A stretch of DNA of 64,000 bases from Coprinopsis marcescibilis (lineage: Eukaryota > Basidiomycota > Agaricomycetes > Agaricales > Psathyrellaceae), in contig ML210182.1 of assembly GCA_004369085.1 (NCBI GenBank), forward strand, positions 124,001-188,000, read 5' to 3'. The translations under genes were made by a program, and so were the position numbers. Below the pieces are notes generated by a model. That model was not told the DNA's origin, made no database searches, and saw only the letters and a list, made by a program, of their open reading frames with translations. Of the stretch, positions 53,553-64,000 are shown one piece after another; the first letter of the stretch is position 1; each line of letters starts with the position of its first letter.

Positions 53553-56500
53553 ATGACGATAACGACGAATGATACAGCGGCAAGTGGGAATGTGGTAGCC
53601 AATCCTGGCCAGGTTGCACGAAAGTACCAGGAGGAAATATTCAGACAGGCTCAGAAAGGTTCTTTCTTATATTCGCTTTAATTTGGCCTGTGTGCGAGCT
53701 GAATACTACAGCCAATGTCATTGCATACCTCAGAACCGGTCTTGGGAAGACCTTAATCAGTGTCTTGTTGATACGATGGATGTGCACCCAAGAGAAAGCC
53801 AGAGACAAGGCCATCTTCTTCTTGGTCCCGAAAGTGAGCCTTGTAGAGCAGCAGGCAAACTACATCCATAAGGAAACTGGTCTGCGGACGTGTCGGTTAC
53901 ATGGGGCACTATCGCTTGATTTTGGAAACAGACGAGCGTGGAACAAAAGATTCCAGGAGCATGACGTTTTCGTTATCACCCGTGAGGTCTTTTGGGCTCT
54001 TATTATCGCATGCTCTGACAAATCTACAGCCCAGCTTTTTATGGAGATGATTACTCATTCTGTCTGGAGCATCGACAAGTGTTCGTTGATTATCTTCGAT
54101 GAATGTCACCATGCACGCAAAAATCACCCATATAATAACATCATGCGGGAGTACTTTGAAGTGCAGCCGACGAAAGCCAGACCCAAGATATTTGGGATGA
54201 CAGCCTCTCCATATTGGAACCAGAAGAACCCTGCCCTCTCGCTGTCGACACTAGAAACAAATTTGGACTCGAAAATTATAGGCGTACACGAGCATGTTGA
54301 AGAACTGCAGAATCACTACGCCAGACTTAACGAGGTTGGCTGACTGAATGTTCTATGCGTCATGTCTTCGATACTAAGCTCTCATTCAGGTTATCCAGGA
54401 CTACCCATACCCCCCAGAGCGATATGAATTTCCGGAACCGACCCTCTTCCAATGCCTCAAGATATTCCAGGCGAACGATCCCTCCTTGTTTGATCATATG
54501 GACGTAACATGGAGCAAAGTCGAAATGCGGTATTATATGACGCTGAACAACATCGGGCCATACGGTGCCTCTTTATACCTCTTCACAGAAATGCAACACT
54601 ACGTCAACGAATTACTTTCCAAGGCGCAACGAATTCTCTCCACGGATACTCAACACAATGCCATGTCCATTGACGTCGATGCGACATCTACCCAGCCATT
54701 GAAATTGCCCCCAATCGCGATCTTCGATATTTTGGAAGTACTTGACGACTTCGAACCTTACTACTACTCTCTGGCCTCGCCTGATACACTCCCTGTTCCA
54801 GTCCCACTTGAATGGTGCACACCAAAGCTGCAGATATTGGTGCATACTGTCAAGGATCACTTAAAACAATCCGTACAGACCATCATATTCGTGGAGCAAA
54901 GGCAAATCGCTGCATGTCTTGCCAAGGTCCTCGAGGCGATTCCTGAACTCCAGGGTCTAGTAAGGTGTGGCTACCTCGTCGGTCTAGGGACGAGCGGCGC
55001 CGGGATCTCTAAAAGGATCGAGTCTTCGAAAGGCGATGTCATCAAGCTCTTCAGAGATAAAGAAATCAATGTCCGTGAGTGCCTTTATATGCTTATACAA
55101 GGACATGGAACTAAGTCCTTGCAGTGATTGCAACCTCGGTCGCGGAAGAAGGACTAGACTTCCCTGTGGGTCTTGCTTCATTGTCCCTTCTTTTGCTTGA
55201 ATCTCATTGCTGTTTTACAAGGCCTGCGAGCTGGTGATCAGATTCGACCCGCTACAGCACTTGGTAGGCTACGTCCAATCCCGAGGCCGCGCGAGAAGCG
55301 AGGTCTCGAAGTACATTATCATGATCCAACAAGACAACATCGCGCAACTGGAGCGGTATCGGTCTCTGCAGCGCGGAGAAACGGAGCTCAGCCAAACGTA
55401 TAATACGCGGCAGCTTATTCTTGAAGAGGAAGGCGAAGAACTGGAGATTGATCCACTGGGCCAAGATATACACCCGATCGACCTTGCTGAACGCGAGCGT
55501 TATGTTGTACCATCGACAGGGGCAATTCTCACATACGACAACGCCATGAGCCTCATCAATCATCTCTGCTCCATCATACCACGCGATGCATTTACACTCC
55601 CGCCCAAGCCAGTGTACTCCGGCCAGTTCCAGTCGAAGCTTCGCTTGCCCGCCGGCCTACCGCTAAGAGGTCGGGACATGGTCTATCTCGGTTATCCAAA
55701 GAGGACGAAGAAAGAAGCAAAGCGATCGGCAGCGTTCCAAGCAGTAAAGCGTCTTATGCGTCTGAATGTCTTCGACGAGTACTTGCTGCCGACTTCCAAG
55801 GATGTCGAGGATATAGAGGAGGGCGAACAACGACAAGCTGAGCTGCCATCCGAAACCCTGCAAGTGCAAGTCAAAGACCCTTGGTATATGGGCACGAAAC
55901 TCTGGCTACACCCTCTGCGCATAAATTCGGATGTTACAACCGCCATCGTTACCGGAACCGACTTACCGACCATCGACATGAAGATTAACGGGTTCGACGT
56001 ATCATTGGAACCAGGTATCCCACTCGATCTTTGCCCCGAGGACGAACTAGAGAAGATACGCCTCATGAACGACTTCACAAATTTTGGCGTCTGGTTGCGC
56101 AACACATCCAAACCTTTCGAGGGAAAGATGTCCTTCTTCCTTGTACCGCTAACGGACGATGCAGAAATTGCCATCGACTTTGATTTCATGCACTACGCGG
56201 TCGAGAATAAGAGGGGAACGCGCGACTGGAGCGGGGTTGACAAGGAAGACTATGGTCAGGTCTTGGTGTTCAACCGGAACCAATTTGGCCGAACATACAG
56301 GCTCGAATGCATCAGAAACGATCTTTCGATGCAATCCACTCCAGAACCCGGGACGAAAGAAAGCACGGAAGGCACGTACTACGAATTCTTTTCGAAGAGG
56401 TGGACACGGAAAAAGAGATTTGCCTTCATACCGAATGATGGTCCTTTGCTGGAGGCAACTATCTTGTTTCGCGCTGACGCAGGAACCTATAACGTCAGAA

Positions 56501-58237
56501 CTGGCGAAGCAGGCGCCATCACACACGGTCCTGCTGAACACCACCTGATCCCTCTCGGTTGCTGTCAATACCTTCATTTCCCCAAACATCTTTGCAATGC
56601 GTTCGGAATCCTTCCTGCTCTGTGTCATGCGGTTACAGGCCTGTACCGTGCCCAAATGGCACAGACGAGCTTACACCTTCCGGCAATCGCCGGCGCCCTT
56701 TTGACAGAAGCCCTCACGATCCCAGCAGCACAATTCTGCTTCAACAACCAACGGTTGGAAACGCTTGGTGACGCGGTTTTGAAACTGTTGACCACTGTAC
56801 ACCTGCTCAACGCATATCCCACCCGGCACGAAGGCCAGCTGTCTGATCTGCGCAAGCAATACGTATCTAACAATTTCTTACTTCGCCGGGCATTGGATGT
56901 CCAGTTGGAACGATATATCTCCTGCGAAGTCTCCTCTGTCAACAAATGGCGATATGTCCTGCCCGAATCAAAAGACCTTATATCGGATCAGCAGAATCGC
57001 CGATGTACAACGGCAGTTTACCCAAGGCGAAGTTTGCAGGATTGTATGGAAGCTTTGCTTGGTGCAAGCTTTTTGGAGGGCGGGACGGTCATGGCTCTCC
57101 AAGCAGGTACTGCGCTGGGAGTACTTTTTGGGGGTCCTCTTCCTTGGAACATCCGCTATCGGCGAAGCAACACATATGTTCCTGTTACACCACTATTCGA
57201 CACCTTGCAAGACCGATTAGGGTACGAGTTCCGGTCCAACGACCTCCTTGTGGAAGCGGTAACGCATCCGTCCTTTGCAGGGTCCTCCAATGGGCCCTCC
57301 TACCAGCGGCTAGAATTCCTCGGGGATGGTAAGAGCTTTTATCTTTCGGATGTGAAATGATGTTTCAGACTGACTGGAATTCTCTATTCATAGCAATCCT
57401 TGACCTGGTCGTTATGCACTACCTGTTCAACAAATTCCCTGACGCTACCTCGCACCAACTCTCCTTCCTACGTGCCAAGGTCATCTGTTCGCCCGCGCTC
57501 GCCTATCTCTCCGCAAAGAAGCTGAGTTTACACAAGATCCTGCTGGTGAACAATGTCGAGCTCTACCGGGCAATAGACATGTATGTCCCTGTCCTGGACG
57601 CGATCTCTGACGAAGAAATTGTTTCGCATGGTTGGAAATACGATCCACCCAAAGCAATCAGTGATGTCTTTGAAAGTCTCATCGGTGCTGTCTTCGTGGA
57701 TTCCGGGTACGACTACGAGAGGGTGTCGGTGCTCGTCGAGGATGTTATGGGCGGCGTGCTCGAACATTTAGCATTGTCGTTGGCAAAAGACCCTATTTCG
57801 GAGTTTACAGAATGGATGGCGAAGGAAGGGTGCAAACAGAAAGTTGTGTTCAAGTACGTTGTTCCGCTCTCTTGGGTATGATTTCACAGAAACTTATCAA
57901 ACTCACCTTTCTCAGAAAACACGTCAAACCTCAGCGAGACCTCACCGGCTTCGGACTCATTGTTCAAGTTCACGACATCGTTGTTGTTGGCCCAATCATT
58001 GCATCGACTCAGAACGTTGCCAAATTTATTGCATCCCAGCGTGCATTTTCTCTAGTATCTGATCCCGAAAGCGAATTCTCGCTCGACAAGATCTGCAACT
58101 GTGGTAAACAAATGGATGTCGACGGAATCAAAGAAACCCCGTCGCAGGTTACTGACAGCACGGTGATAGAGGTTAGCGAACCCGAGGAGAAGATTCAGCA
58201 AAATGGTGGCGTGTTGGAGGCGATTATTGCCATGTGA
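53553..58237 (+). CDS. Dicer-like endoribonuclease
   Basis: Seven exons (53553-53658, 53712-54334, 54390-55074, 55125-55165, 55222-57328, 57394-57853, 57916-58237) give 1,447 residues. The N-terminal helicase has RTGLGKTLIS (motif I), IIFDECHHAR (DECH box), FGMTASPYW (III), TSVAEEGLDFP (V) and QSRGRAR (VI). A Dicer dimerisation domain follows (KEAKRSAAFQAVKRL). RNase IIIa has QRLETLGDAVLKL and CMEALLGASFLEGG; RNase IIIb has YQRLEFLGDAILDL and DVFESLIGAVFVDSG, so all catalytic acids are present in both. No clear PAZ domain was recognised in the middle, as is common in fungi. It should cut double-stranded RNA into small RNAs for Argonaute-mediated silencing. The last 100 residues are acidic and variable. 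Confidence 0.95.
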
Positions 58238-58913
58238 AATATCACCCTGGCCGTTGCAACAGAAGAGCGTGCTGTCATTGAATAAGGGGATGACTGAGTC
58301 TGAGAACCTCTCGAGCTCGTGATGTTCTCAGTCTCCGCCATTTTCTTGTTGGATGAGATTTTATTAACCCTGGCTGGACACCGCGTGGTCGATGATCTAA
58401 TTCGGAATGTACCCCGCTAAGTATAACTAGTTACCAGTTGTGTGTGGAAATATTTTGTTTGAAAGTGCAAACCCCATCGACTTTCGATTTGTAAATCAAG
58501 TACCCCTGCATTTGGTAGGCATGTCTCTCTCGGTTGGCGTTTACAACGTGGCAATGTTCGCTGGACTATGTATGTGCATTATCATGGGCCACTAGCATAA
58601 TTTTCATCGCTTCCATCGTTGCAAGGCCGAATGACGGCACGTTCAAATTGAACGTGGGCCTTGAGGGACAATCCAGCTGCTGCTTCACCGCAGCACTAGT
58701 CAGTGCATGCACATTTCCGCTGGCGCGATCCAAGGACTTCGTAGAGACGGAGCAGCCTGCATAAAATTGGAAGAAGTTATGTAATAGGTAGGTAGAGAGT
58801 GGTGGACACACGGACACAGACGGATGCTTCGCATCAATGTGGAACGCATTAGATCGCGCCAGGCGAAGTTGGTCCGATATACCTGCTGGTGCTCTTGATA
58901 TTGTCACACATCC
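58238..58913. other. Intergenic, nothing recognised
   Basis: 3' flank of Dicer and promoter of the next gene. Two short opposing open frames here have no motif. Confidence 0.55.
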
Positions 58914-59962
58914 ATGGCCACAGTCGCAACATCGGTGTTCCTCAACCAGCTCAGGTCACTGTATCCAACGCGAACAGTGACACCTGGTTCATCTAGCGGT
59001 AAGGAGCCATTTGAACATCATTCCGAAGTAGAGCTGTCGACTGACATCCATCTATATACTCCATCGTACGCTTGAACCACAATAATCTCATATTAGCACT
59101 CTCCACTCCATGGTACATCATCGCTGCCGTGTCTTTCAGCGCAAGCAACAAACCGGAGGCAGTTCCTCGAGTGTTCGAGCACGTAATGCAGCAGTTCTCC
59201 TTGGACCCTGGTTCGCCTGCGTCGAATGTCGAGGAACAGCGTTTGCTTGCTCGCAAACTGCGAGAGGCACTGTTCAAATCTGGATTAATCAGTGGATACC
59301 CCAAGGTATGATCTACATATAGCTAATCCCCAGCAAAACGGAGGCTGATTGAACTTGAAATCTATAGGCGATCAATAGCTTGAGAGCCCTGCACGAGGTT
59401 ATGCCCGATGAGCTGAAGGAAACCGAAATCTTAAGGTGCATATCTCCAGAAAGGACAGTGTCAGCATTAACGCCACAGGGTTTACAGGGATGTAAACACA
59501 TCGTTATCTGAGTACCAGAAGAAAGGTACAGTCCTCTGGGACTCGGTATACGGGGAAACAGCCGATTCGGTGCAAGAATTGCTCAATTCAATATACCCAG
59601 ACATGGGTAAGTAGCTTCTTCCCCCATTCCAAAAATCCGAATTAACAGTTTTAAATGAACGAACACATAACGAATGGACTCACCTCGGACCCACTTGAAT
59701 AGGGTGGTTCTCCAAAACCATTGGCTACGGGCTGACATATAGTCCCCGACCAGACATTCTCTCCCAGCTCGAGACTTCCTTCACACTCGTAGCGGCGCTC
59801 ATAGCTGGAGACACCCCGCAGCAAATCGCATGGCATCTAAAGGGGGCCCACAGATGCGGAGCAACTCCAGACGAGGTACAAGCCGCTAGGAACATTGCCG
59901 TAGAGGTAGCCAAGCAGTCCGGTGTTCAATGGAAGAACCCTATCCCCGAAATCGAGTTGTAG
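58914..59962 (+). CDS. Carboxymuconolactone decarboxylase / AhpD-like family protein
   Basis: Five exons (58914-58998, 59097-59305, 59368-59435, 59488-59606, 59703-59962) give 246 residues from MATVATSVFLNQLRSLYPTR. The body is all-helical: WYIIAAVSFSASNKPEAVPR, RLLARKLREALFKSGLISGY, AINSLRALHEVMP. It ends in the conserved CMD-like block YGLTYSPRPDILSQLETSFT and LVAALIAGDTPQQIAWHLKG ... GATPDEVQAARNIAVEVAK. The CXXC of AhpD peroxidases is absent; only one Cys lies in the C-terminal block. Related fungal proteins are of unknown role, some mitochondrial or peroxisomal. A partial duplicate of the gene's 3' end follows at 60161. Confidence 0.8.
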
Positions 59963-60252
59963 GAACCCACAGGAGAGCACCATTGACATGACATTGACTG
60001 AAATGGTTTTATTACGACTGGACGATACATAAGTTGTATTATTCCCAATCCGCACCGTACACGTTCAAATTATGTGTAGAAGGAGAAAGCATTCGCATTG
60101 CAATGGTCCAGTACCATGGCGATTGATAACAAGTGCAGAGTGACCTGCAACGAGGAGCTCGAAGAACCCCACCCCCGAAATCGAGTCGTAGGAAGTTACA
60201 GAGGGGTCCAAGACATGGACTGAAATGGTTGTATTAGAACTGAATGATACGT
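59932..60252 (+). repeat. Tandem partial duplication of the CMD-like gene 3' end
   Basis: 59932-60029 (last codons, stop and 3' UTR) and 60161-60252 share CCCCGAAATCGAGT, GTAGGAA and GACTGAAATGGTT with gaps. The second copy carries no start and is not a gene. Confidence 0.6.
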
Positions 60253-60500
60253 GCGTATTGTCTCGGCATAGGAAGTCGTGAATAAGAGCGTAATTACGCT
60301 AATAGAATAATATGTCGTGGCCATTTATGAAAGGCATTAATGCGGATATTGTATGTGCTGCTGTTGAATGTTGATTCTCCTGGCATAGAGTAGACTTGTG
60401 ATAGTAAGTACGATCGTAGGAATGATTAATTAACTTTGTACCAAGTAAAGTATTAGCGACTCAAAAAGAGGGAATGGTGATAAGGTTTAATGAAGTGGTG

Positions 60501-63496
60501 TCAACAGTATCCCAATTTCGGCGCGCCATGGTGAGTTTTAAGGCCTGTTGTCGGATCTATGGCTTCTCCTGTGGGGTCTGGGGTTGATGCTGCGGCTATT
60601 GAATCATCTTCATTGGTGGTCGAGGATGGTCCTGCAATGGGGTCCGAAGGACCTTTCACACAATTGACGTCTGTTCCATTACTCGTCGGCGGGGCTTCGG
60701 ATGTAACGGATGGACCATCATGAACAGAGGAATTTTCATTCCCAGGCTCCAATTTGGAGTTTCCTGTCGTTGTTACGCTGAAGGCCATCGACGCAGTGGT
60801 TGAGGAATCCTCAGAAGCAGGGACATCGGTTGAGGTCGGTGGGGCTCCAGTAGACGATGATGAGGGGTCGTCGAGGGAAGTGTCACTCGATATGGGAGGT
60901 TGGGTTCCAGTAGATAATGATGTAGGATCAGAGCCAGATACTGTGTTTTGCTCAAGATTCGGGGCCGTAGCTGCAGGCTTGACGGAAGGCTTGGTGGATG
61001 ATTTGATAGAGACGAGTGGCGCACGTAGGTTGATTCGCGCGTCTAGATGAAAGGTATAGTCGATCCCAAACAGTGGAAGTACGATGCTGTGCCTGAAAAC
61101 AATGTCAATACCAACTTCAGATTCAAGCGGTCTGGACAGGACTTACTTTGTACGAAGATGATGTTCCACATTGTTACGAGTCTCTCTCATCTTGCAAGCG
61201 ATACAGCAGTAGCTTCGATATGAATAGTCGCCCCAGTCATGATCTCTCCGTAGTTTATTCCGTTCTATGGTTTCCACTTTCTCAACTTGAGCCTTGCGAC
61301 GATCGTCCACTGGGCGGAAGATTCGCGTTGTGGGGCTGGTATCATTGAACCTTGGGGTATGTTCCACCTGCAGAGAACGAGAATGAATTAAACTCCGGGC
61401 CAAATATGGATCAGAGGGGGAAAAACTTACCATCCTAATCCACCGAGCGAAAGATCTAACAGCTCCAGTAGCAGAGGGTTGAAAGCACGTGTTGCATTGA
61501 CATTCAACGAATGGGTTTGCTGCCATCATCTCTTCAAAAGTCGTGGTATAGGGGTCGCGTTTGAGAATCCTGAGTATGTACTTGGCGCGTTTGTGGGCAG
61601 CTTCGTGAAATGAGATGCGGTCCGAGCCCAGATTCCATGGTTCTGCCCTCAGACGCTCGAAGACACCTGCTGGGTCCGGAACGTTGCTCGTTCTCGAGGC
61701 GTTACAAGAGTGAACCAAGACTCGAGGATATGAGACAGCAGCAGAACAGCTCTTGCAGTGGAACAGCGTTGTCGCCCTGGACAGAATTTCCTTAGAAGCC
61801 TTGCCTCCAATAGAGCTTTGTCGGACGATATCTATCAGCTGCTTATCCCTCGCTTCTCTCCATTCTTGGGCAAATGTCACCATGCGTTCTTCTCCTATTT
61901 CAAAGTCGGCCAAAGTCACGGGTTGCTCGGAGTTTGGGTTTTCGAGTATGGCCTTGATTTCTGGAATGTTTGCGTAGTCTGCAACGCCCGGGAGAATGGA
62001 ATGGAGGGGCCGAGAAGTGACAAACTTGTCATACATTTCCCGCAGGAGCCTAATCCTGAGGTTGAGAGCCTGGCATCGCTCCTTCTCCAGGCGAGTTGCC
62101 CGTACATCTTCCATGAAGATGACCATTTCGTCCTTGATCTTCCTCCAGGCTGTTGACAGTGTGAGGAAGCAGTGCGAGTACGAAAGACAGGACTTACATC
62201 TATCGGTTAACTCTTTGGGAACCTTGACATGCTTATGATCGGCTAACAAATGGCTGGACATCTTGGTCATTTCGTCTACCCACCCTATTTCATGCGGATC
62301 AGTGGGAGATGGCTTGTCAATTGGATGAGGGCATACCAAGTTCTGCGAGTTTTTCAATGATTCTGGATAGGTGTTAGACGGGTATAAGTAATAGCAGAGT
62401 ATATGCGCACTGGAATGACCGTCTGAGGCGGATTTCATTGAGCTCTAAGCCACGTAGATCGTGCTGGCCGCGAAGCCATTCTCTACAAAGCTCTGCATGC
62501 TGCGCTAGGGATAAGAATGGAGCCGGAGCATCAAGGATGTAGACGAACCTCGACGCGTTGGTCATGTTGTTTCTTCTTATTCCAGAACCATAGAGGTCGT
62601 TCCTCTTCCGGAAGAGCGTTCATATCGTCCGCAAGAGATGTTGCCATTGCGATGCAGTATTTCTTTTCCGTATGGGGATGTATTGCTGGAGTGAAGCAAC
62701 ATCAGAAGCTGGGGGACTCGGAAAGGGCTTCATGGACTTACTTCCGGTAGAAAATTCGTGAGTGGACGGCACAATGGATTGTAAGATGTCTGGAGCATTT
62801 TCAATGTTGACCCAATAGTTGAATCTAGTGAGATTTTGGTTAACGAATGCAGGGACAGTAGTTCCCTTAAACTTACTGCAGCGGTCCGCAGCGCTTGCAG
62901 CACCGCACCCGCGCCTCCCAGACAACGGTCTGGACGTTGCAGGCAGCACAGTACTATACCATCCCATCAGTTGCGCAATCTACATTTACAAGTGCCGAGT
63001 AGCCACTCACTTGGCAAACATGTTCGAACATTAGGCTCGCATACTGCGGCTCGCTCAGATCAAATGGACAATCTGGGAGGTATCGCATACTGGATCTAGC
63101 TTTCATCCACACTGATAATGATGAACGACGCATAAGAATCCGCCGCAGCTCCTTGTTTGTCCGGGCAAGGTGCAGAAGGTCGAGTGGGCGTAAATGGCCA
63201 AAAATCTATAGTGGCAGCCTTTCAGATAGCCACGCTCGCGGACGTGCAACGACGCTCACCTCAAATGTGGCGTCCATTGGAAGAGTCCACATCCCCTGCA
63301 ATGCTCCCTGGAGTCCTCTACGCTTCTTGACCACGAATTCCTTTTTCTCCTGCTTCACGGCCTTCCTGCTAACGCGTGGGCGTTTGACCTGAGGCCTCGC
63401 GAGCTCAAAGTCACTGTCATCCTCGTCTGAGAAATCGGTATCGGTGAGGGGTGTAAGGTCCGATTCGTCGCTATCGAGCGTCGGGAGGCACGACAT
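60501..63496 (-). CDS. F-box-like protein with Cys-rich segments and Ser/Thr/Pro-rich tail (paralogue of 33999-36533)
   Basis: ATG 63496 opens an acidic then basic N-terminus (SDESDLTPLTDTDFSDEDDS; KRPRVSRKAVKQEKKE). Exon 1 (63260-63496) ends LPMDATFE; exon 2 from 63205 reads IFGHLRPLDLLHLARTNKEL, the F-box-like core. A Cys-rich segment follows (CAACNVQ ... VRCCKRCGPL). The main exon around 61430-62150 has LFHCKSCSAAVSYPRVLVHS, then CNAS and FVECQCNTCF. The segment YCCIACKMRETRNNVEHHLR precedes the last intron, and the last exon (60501-61092) starts HSIVLPLFG and runs into a 190-residue Ser/Thr/Pro-rich tail. Residues at the last splice (HLRTK-HSI) parallel HLATE-HSI in the paralogue. Possible SCF adaptor. 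The long tail is not present in the paralogue. Confidence 0.8.
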
Positions 63497-63497
63497 G

Positions 63498-63530
63498 GGC
63501 GGCGGCGGTGGTGGTGGTGGTGGTGGTTGG
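63498..63530. repeat. GGC/GGT trinucleotide run upstream of F-box-like gene 2
   Basis: A (GGC)n(GGT)n tract directly 5' of the minus-strand ATG, likely in the 5' UTR. Confidence 0.8.
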
Positions 63531-64000
63531 AGAGCAAACGGTCAGGGTTCAATGCCAACAAATCTGCAGCCGACTTTGTTTGGCACCTGATCGGGTCGTC
63601 ACACCGTTCCTGACGCCAGAGCCAACAATTCTTGACCGTCACGAATGGAAAGGCACAAAATACAACAGCGGGGCTATTGTACCAGAGATTATGCTGCAAC
63701 GGGCATACAGGCCCTAAGAGTCCTCAAAACGGTGGTCTATCCCCAGCCATGCGTTCTTAATTACAGGGTCGCCTGTCAAGCCCGCAAACAAATAAAAGCT
63801 GGGAAAACTCTGGACAATCTGCAATAATGCGGAGACCTTTTATACTGTACCTGAATGTTATTCAGTCCTCAAAGGACTACCAGAACGCAGGTCAGTGCAA
63901 ATTCGTTGCCGTAACCCTGTCAGTCAGGCTTTCGCTCTTTATGGATAGCCCCTATTGTCCGAGCGTGGAAATTGATGTCCACAACCGGCGTGTGCACAGC
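63531..64000. other. Right edge, nothing recognised
   Basis: Upstream flank of the F-box-like gene; no coding region with motif support before the window ends. Confidence 0.55.

Noticed and set aside
60754..61050. Long plus-strand open frame opposite the F-box-like gene tail
   Set aside because: It is the antisense shadow of the Ser/Thr/Pro-rich last exon, whose minus-strand frame continues the gene.

Overview
The window is from a filamentous basidiomycete, most likely an agaricomycete. Protein-coding genes are cut by many 45-60 nt GT-AG introns. The gene families also fit: cerato-platanins, a farnesylated mating-pheromone-type precursor, a large fungal 7TM family, MYND-finger and F-box-like expansions, and a Dicer. 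Assignments come from reading motifs and splice sites by eye; no database search was run.

Left part (1-15.6 kb). A decayed Ty3/gypsy fragment runs off the left edge. It is followed by an ABCG transporter with an EGF-like ectodomain (3410-6784, ten exons). Next comes a nested transposon. A pogo/Fot-type DDE transposase (minus strand, start 15366) carries a nearly intact chromodomain gypsy element (7201-13085, two 236-bp LTRs, TCATC target duplication) inserted at its last codon. The gypsy element has a textbook -1 slippery heptamer between gag and pol and two copies of its polypurine tract.

Middle (17-46 kb). This holds a secreted protein with Gly/Asp/Arg repeats, a small MITE-like repeat, a frameshifted secreted-protein pseudogene, a TRIC-like membrane protein and a 7TM protein. 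A 39-residue lipopeptide pheromone precursor follows (27201-27320), then two cerato-platanins. After these come an FG-GAP protein of the TIP/ITFG1 type, an F-box-like protein, a Ser/Thr kinase, a third cerato-platanin that is a segmental duplicate of the first, and a membrane-anchored histidine acid phosphatase.

Right part (46-64 kb). A same-strand array of four MYND-finger genes (one broken) is followed by a conserved nuclear-type protein, a phosducin-like protein, a complete Dicer with two RNase III domains, a carboxymuconolactone-decarboxylase-like protein and a second F-box-like paralogue.

The genes do not form one pathway. The themes are genome defence (Dicer, CpG-decayed transposons), secreted surface or host-interaction proteins (cerato-platanins, repeat protein), signalling (pheromone precursor, 7TM protein, kinase, phosducin-like protein) and expanded regulatory families (MYND, F-box-like).
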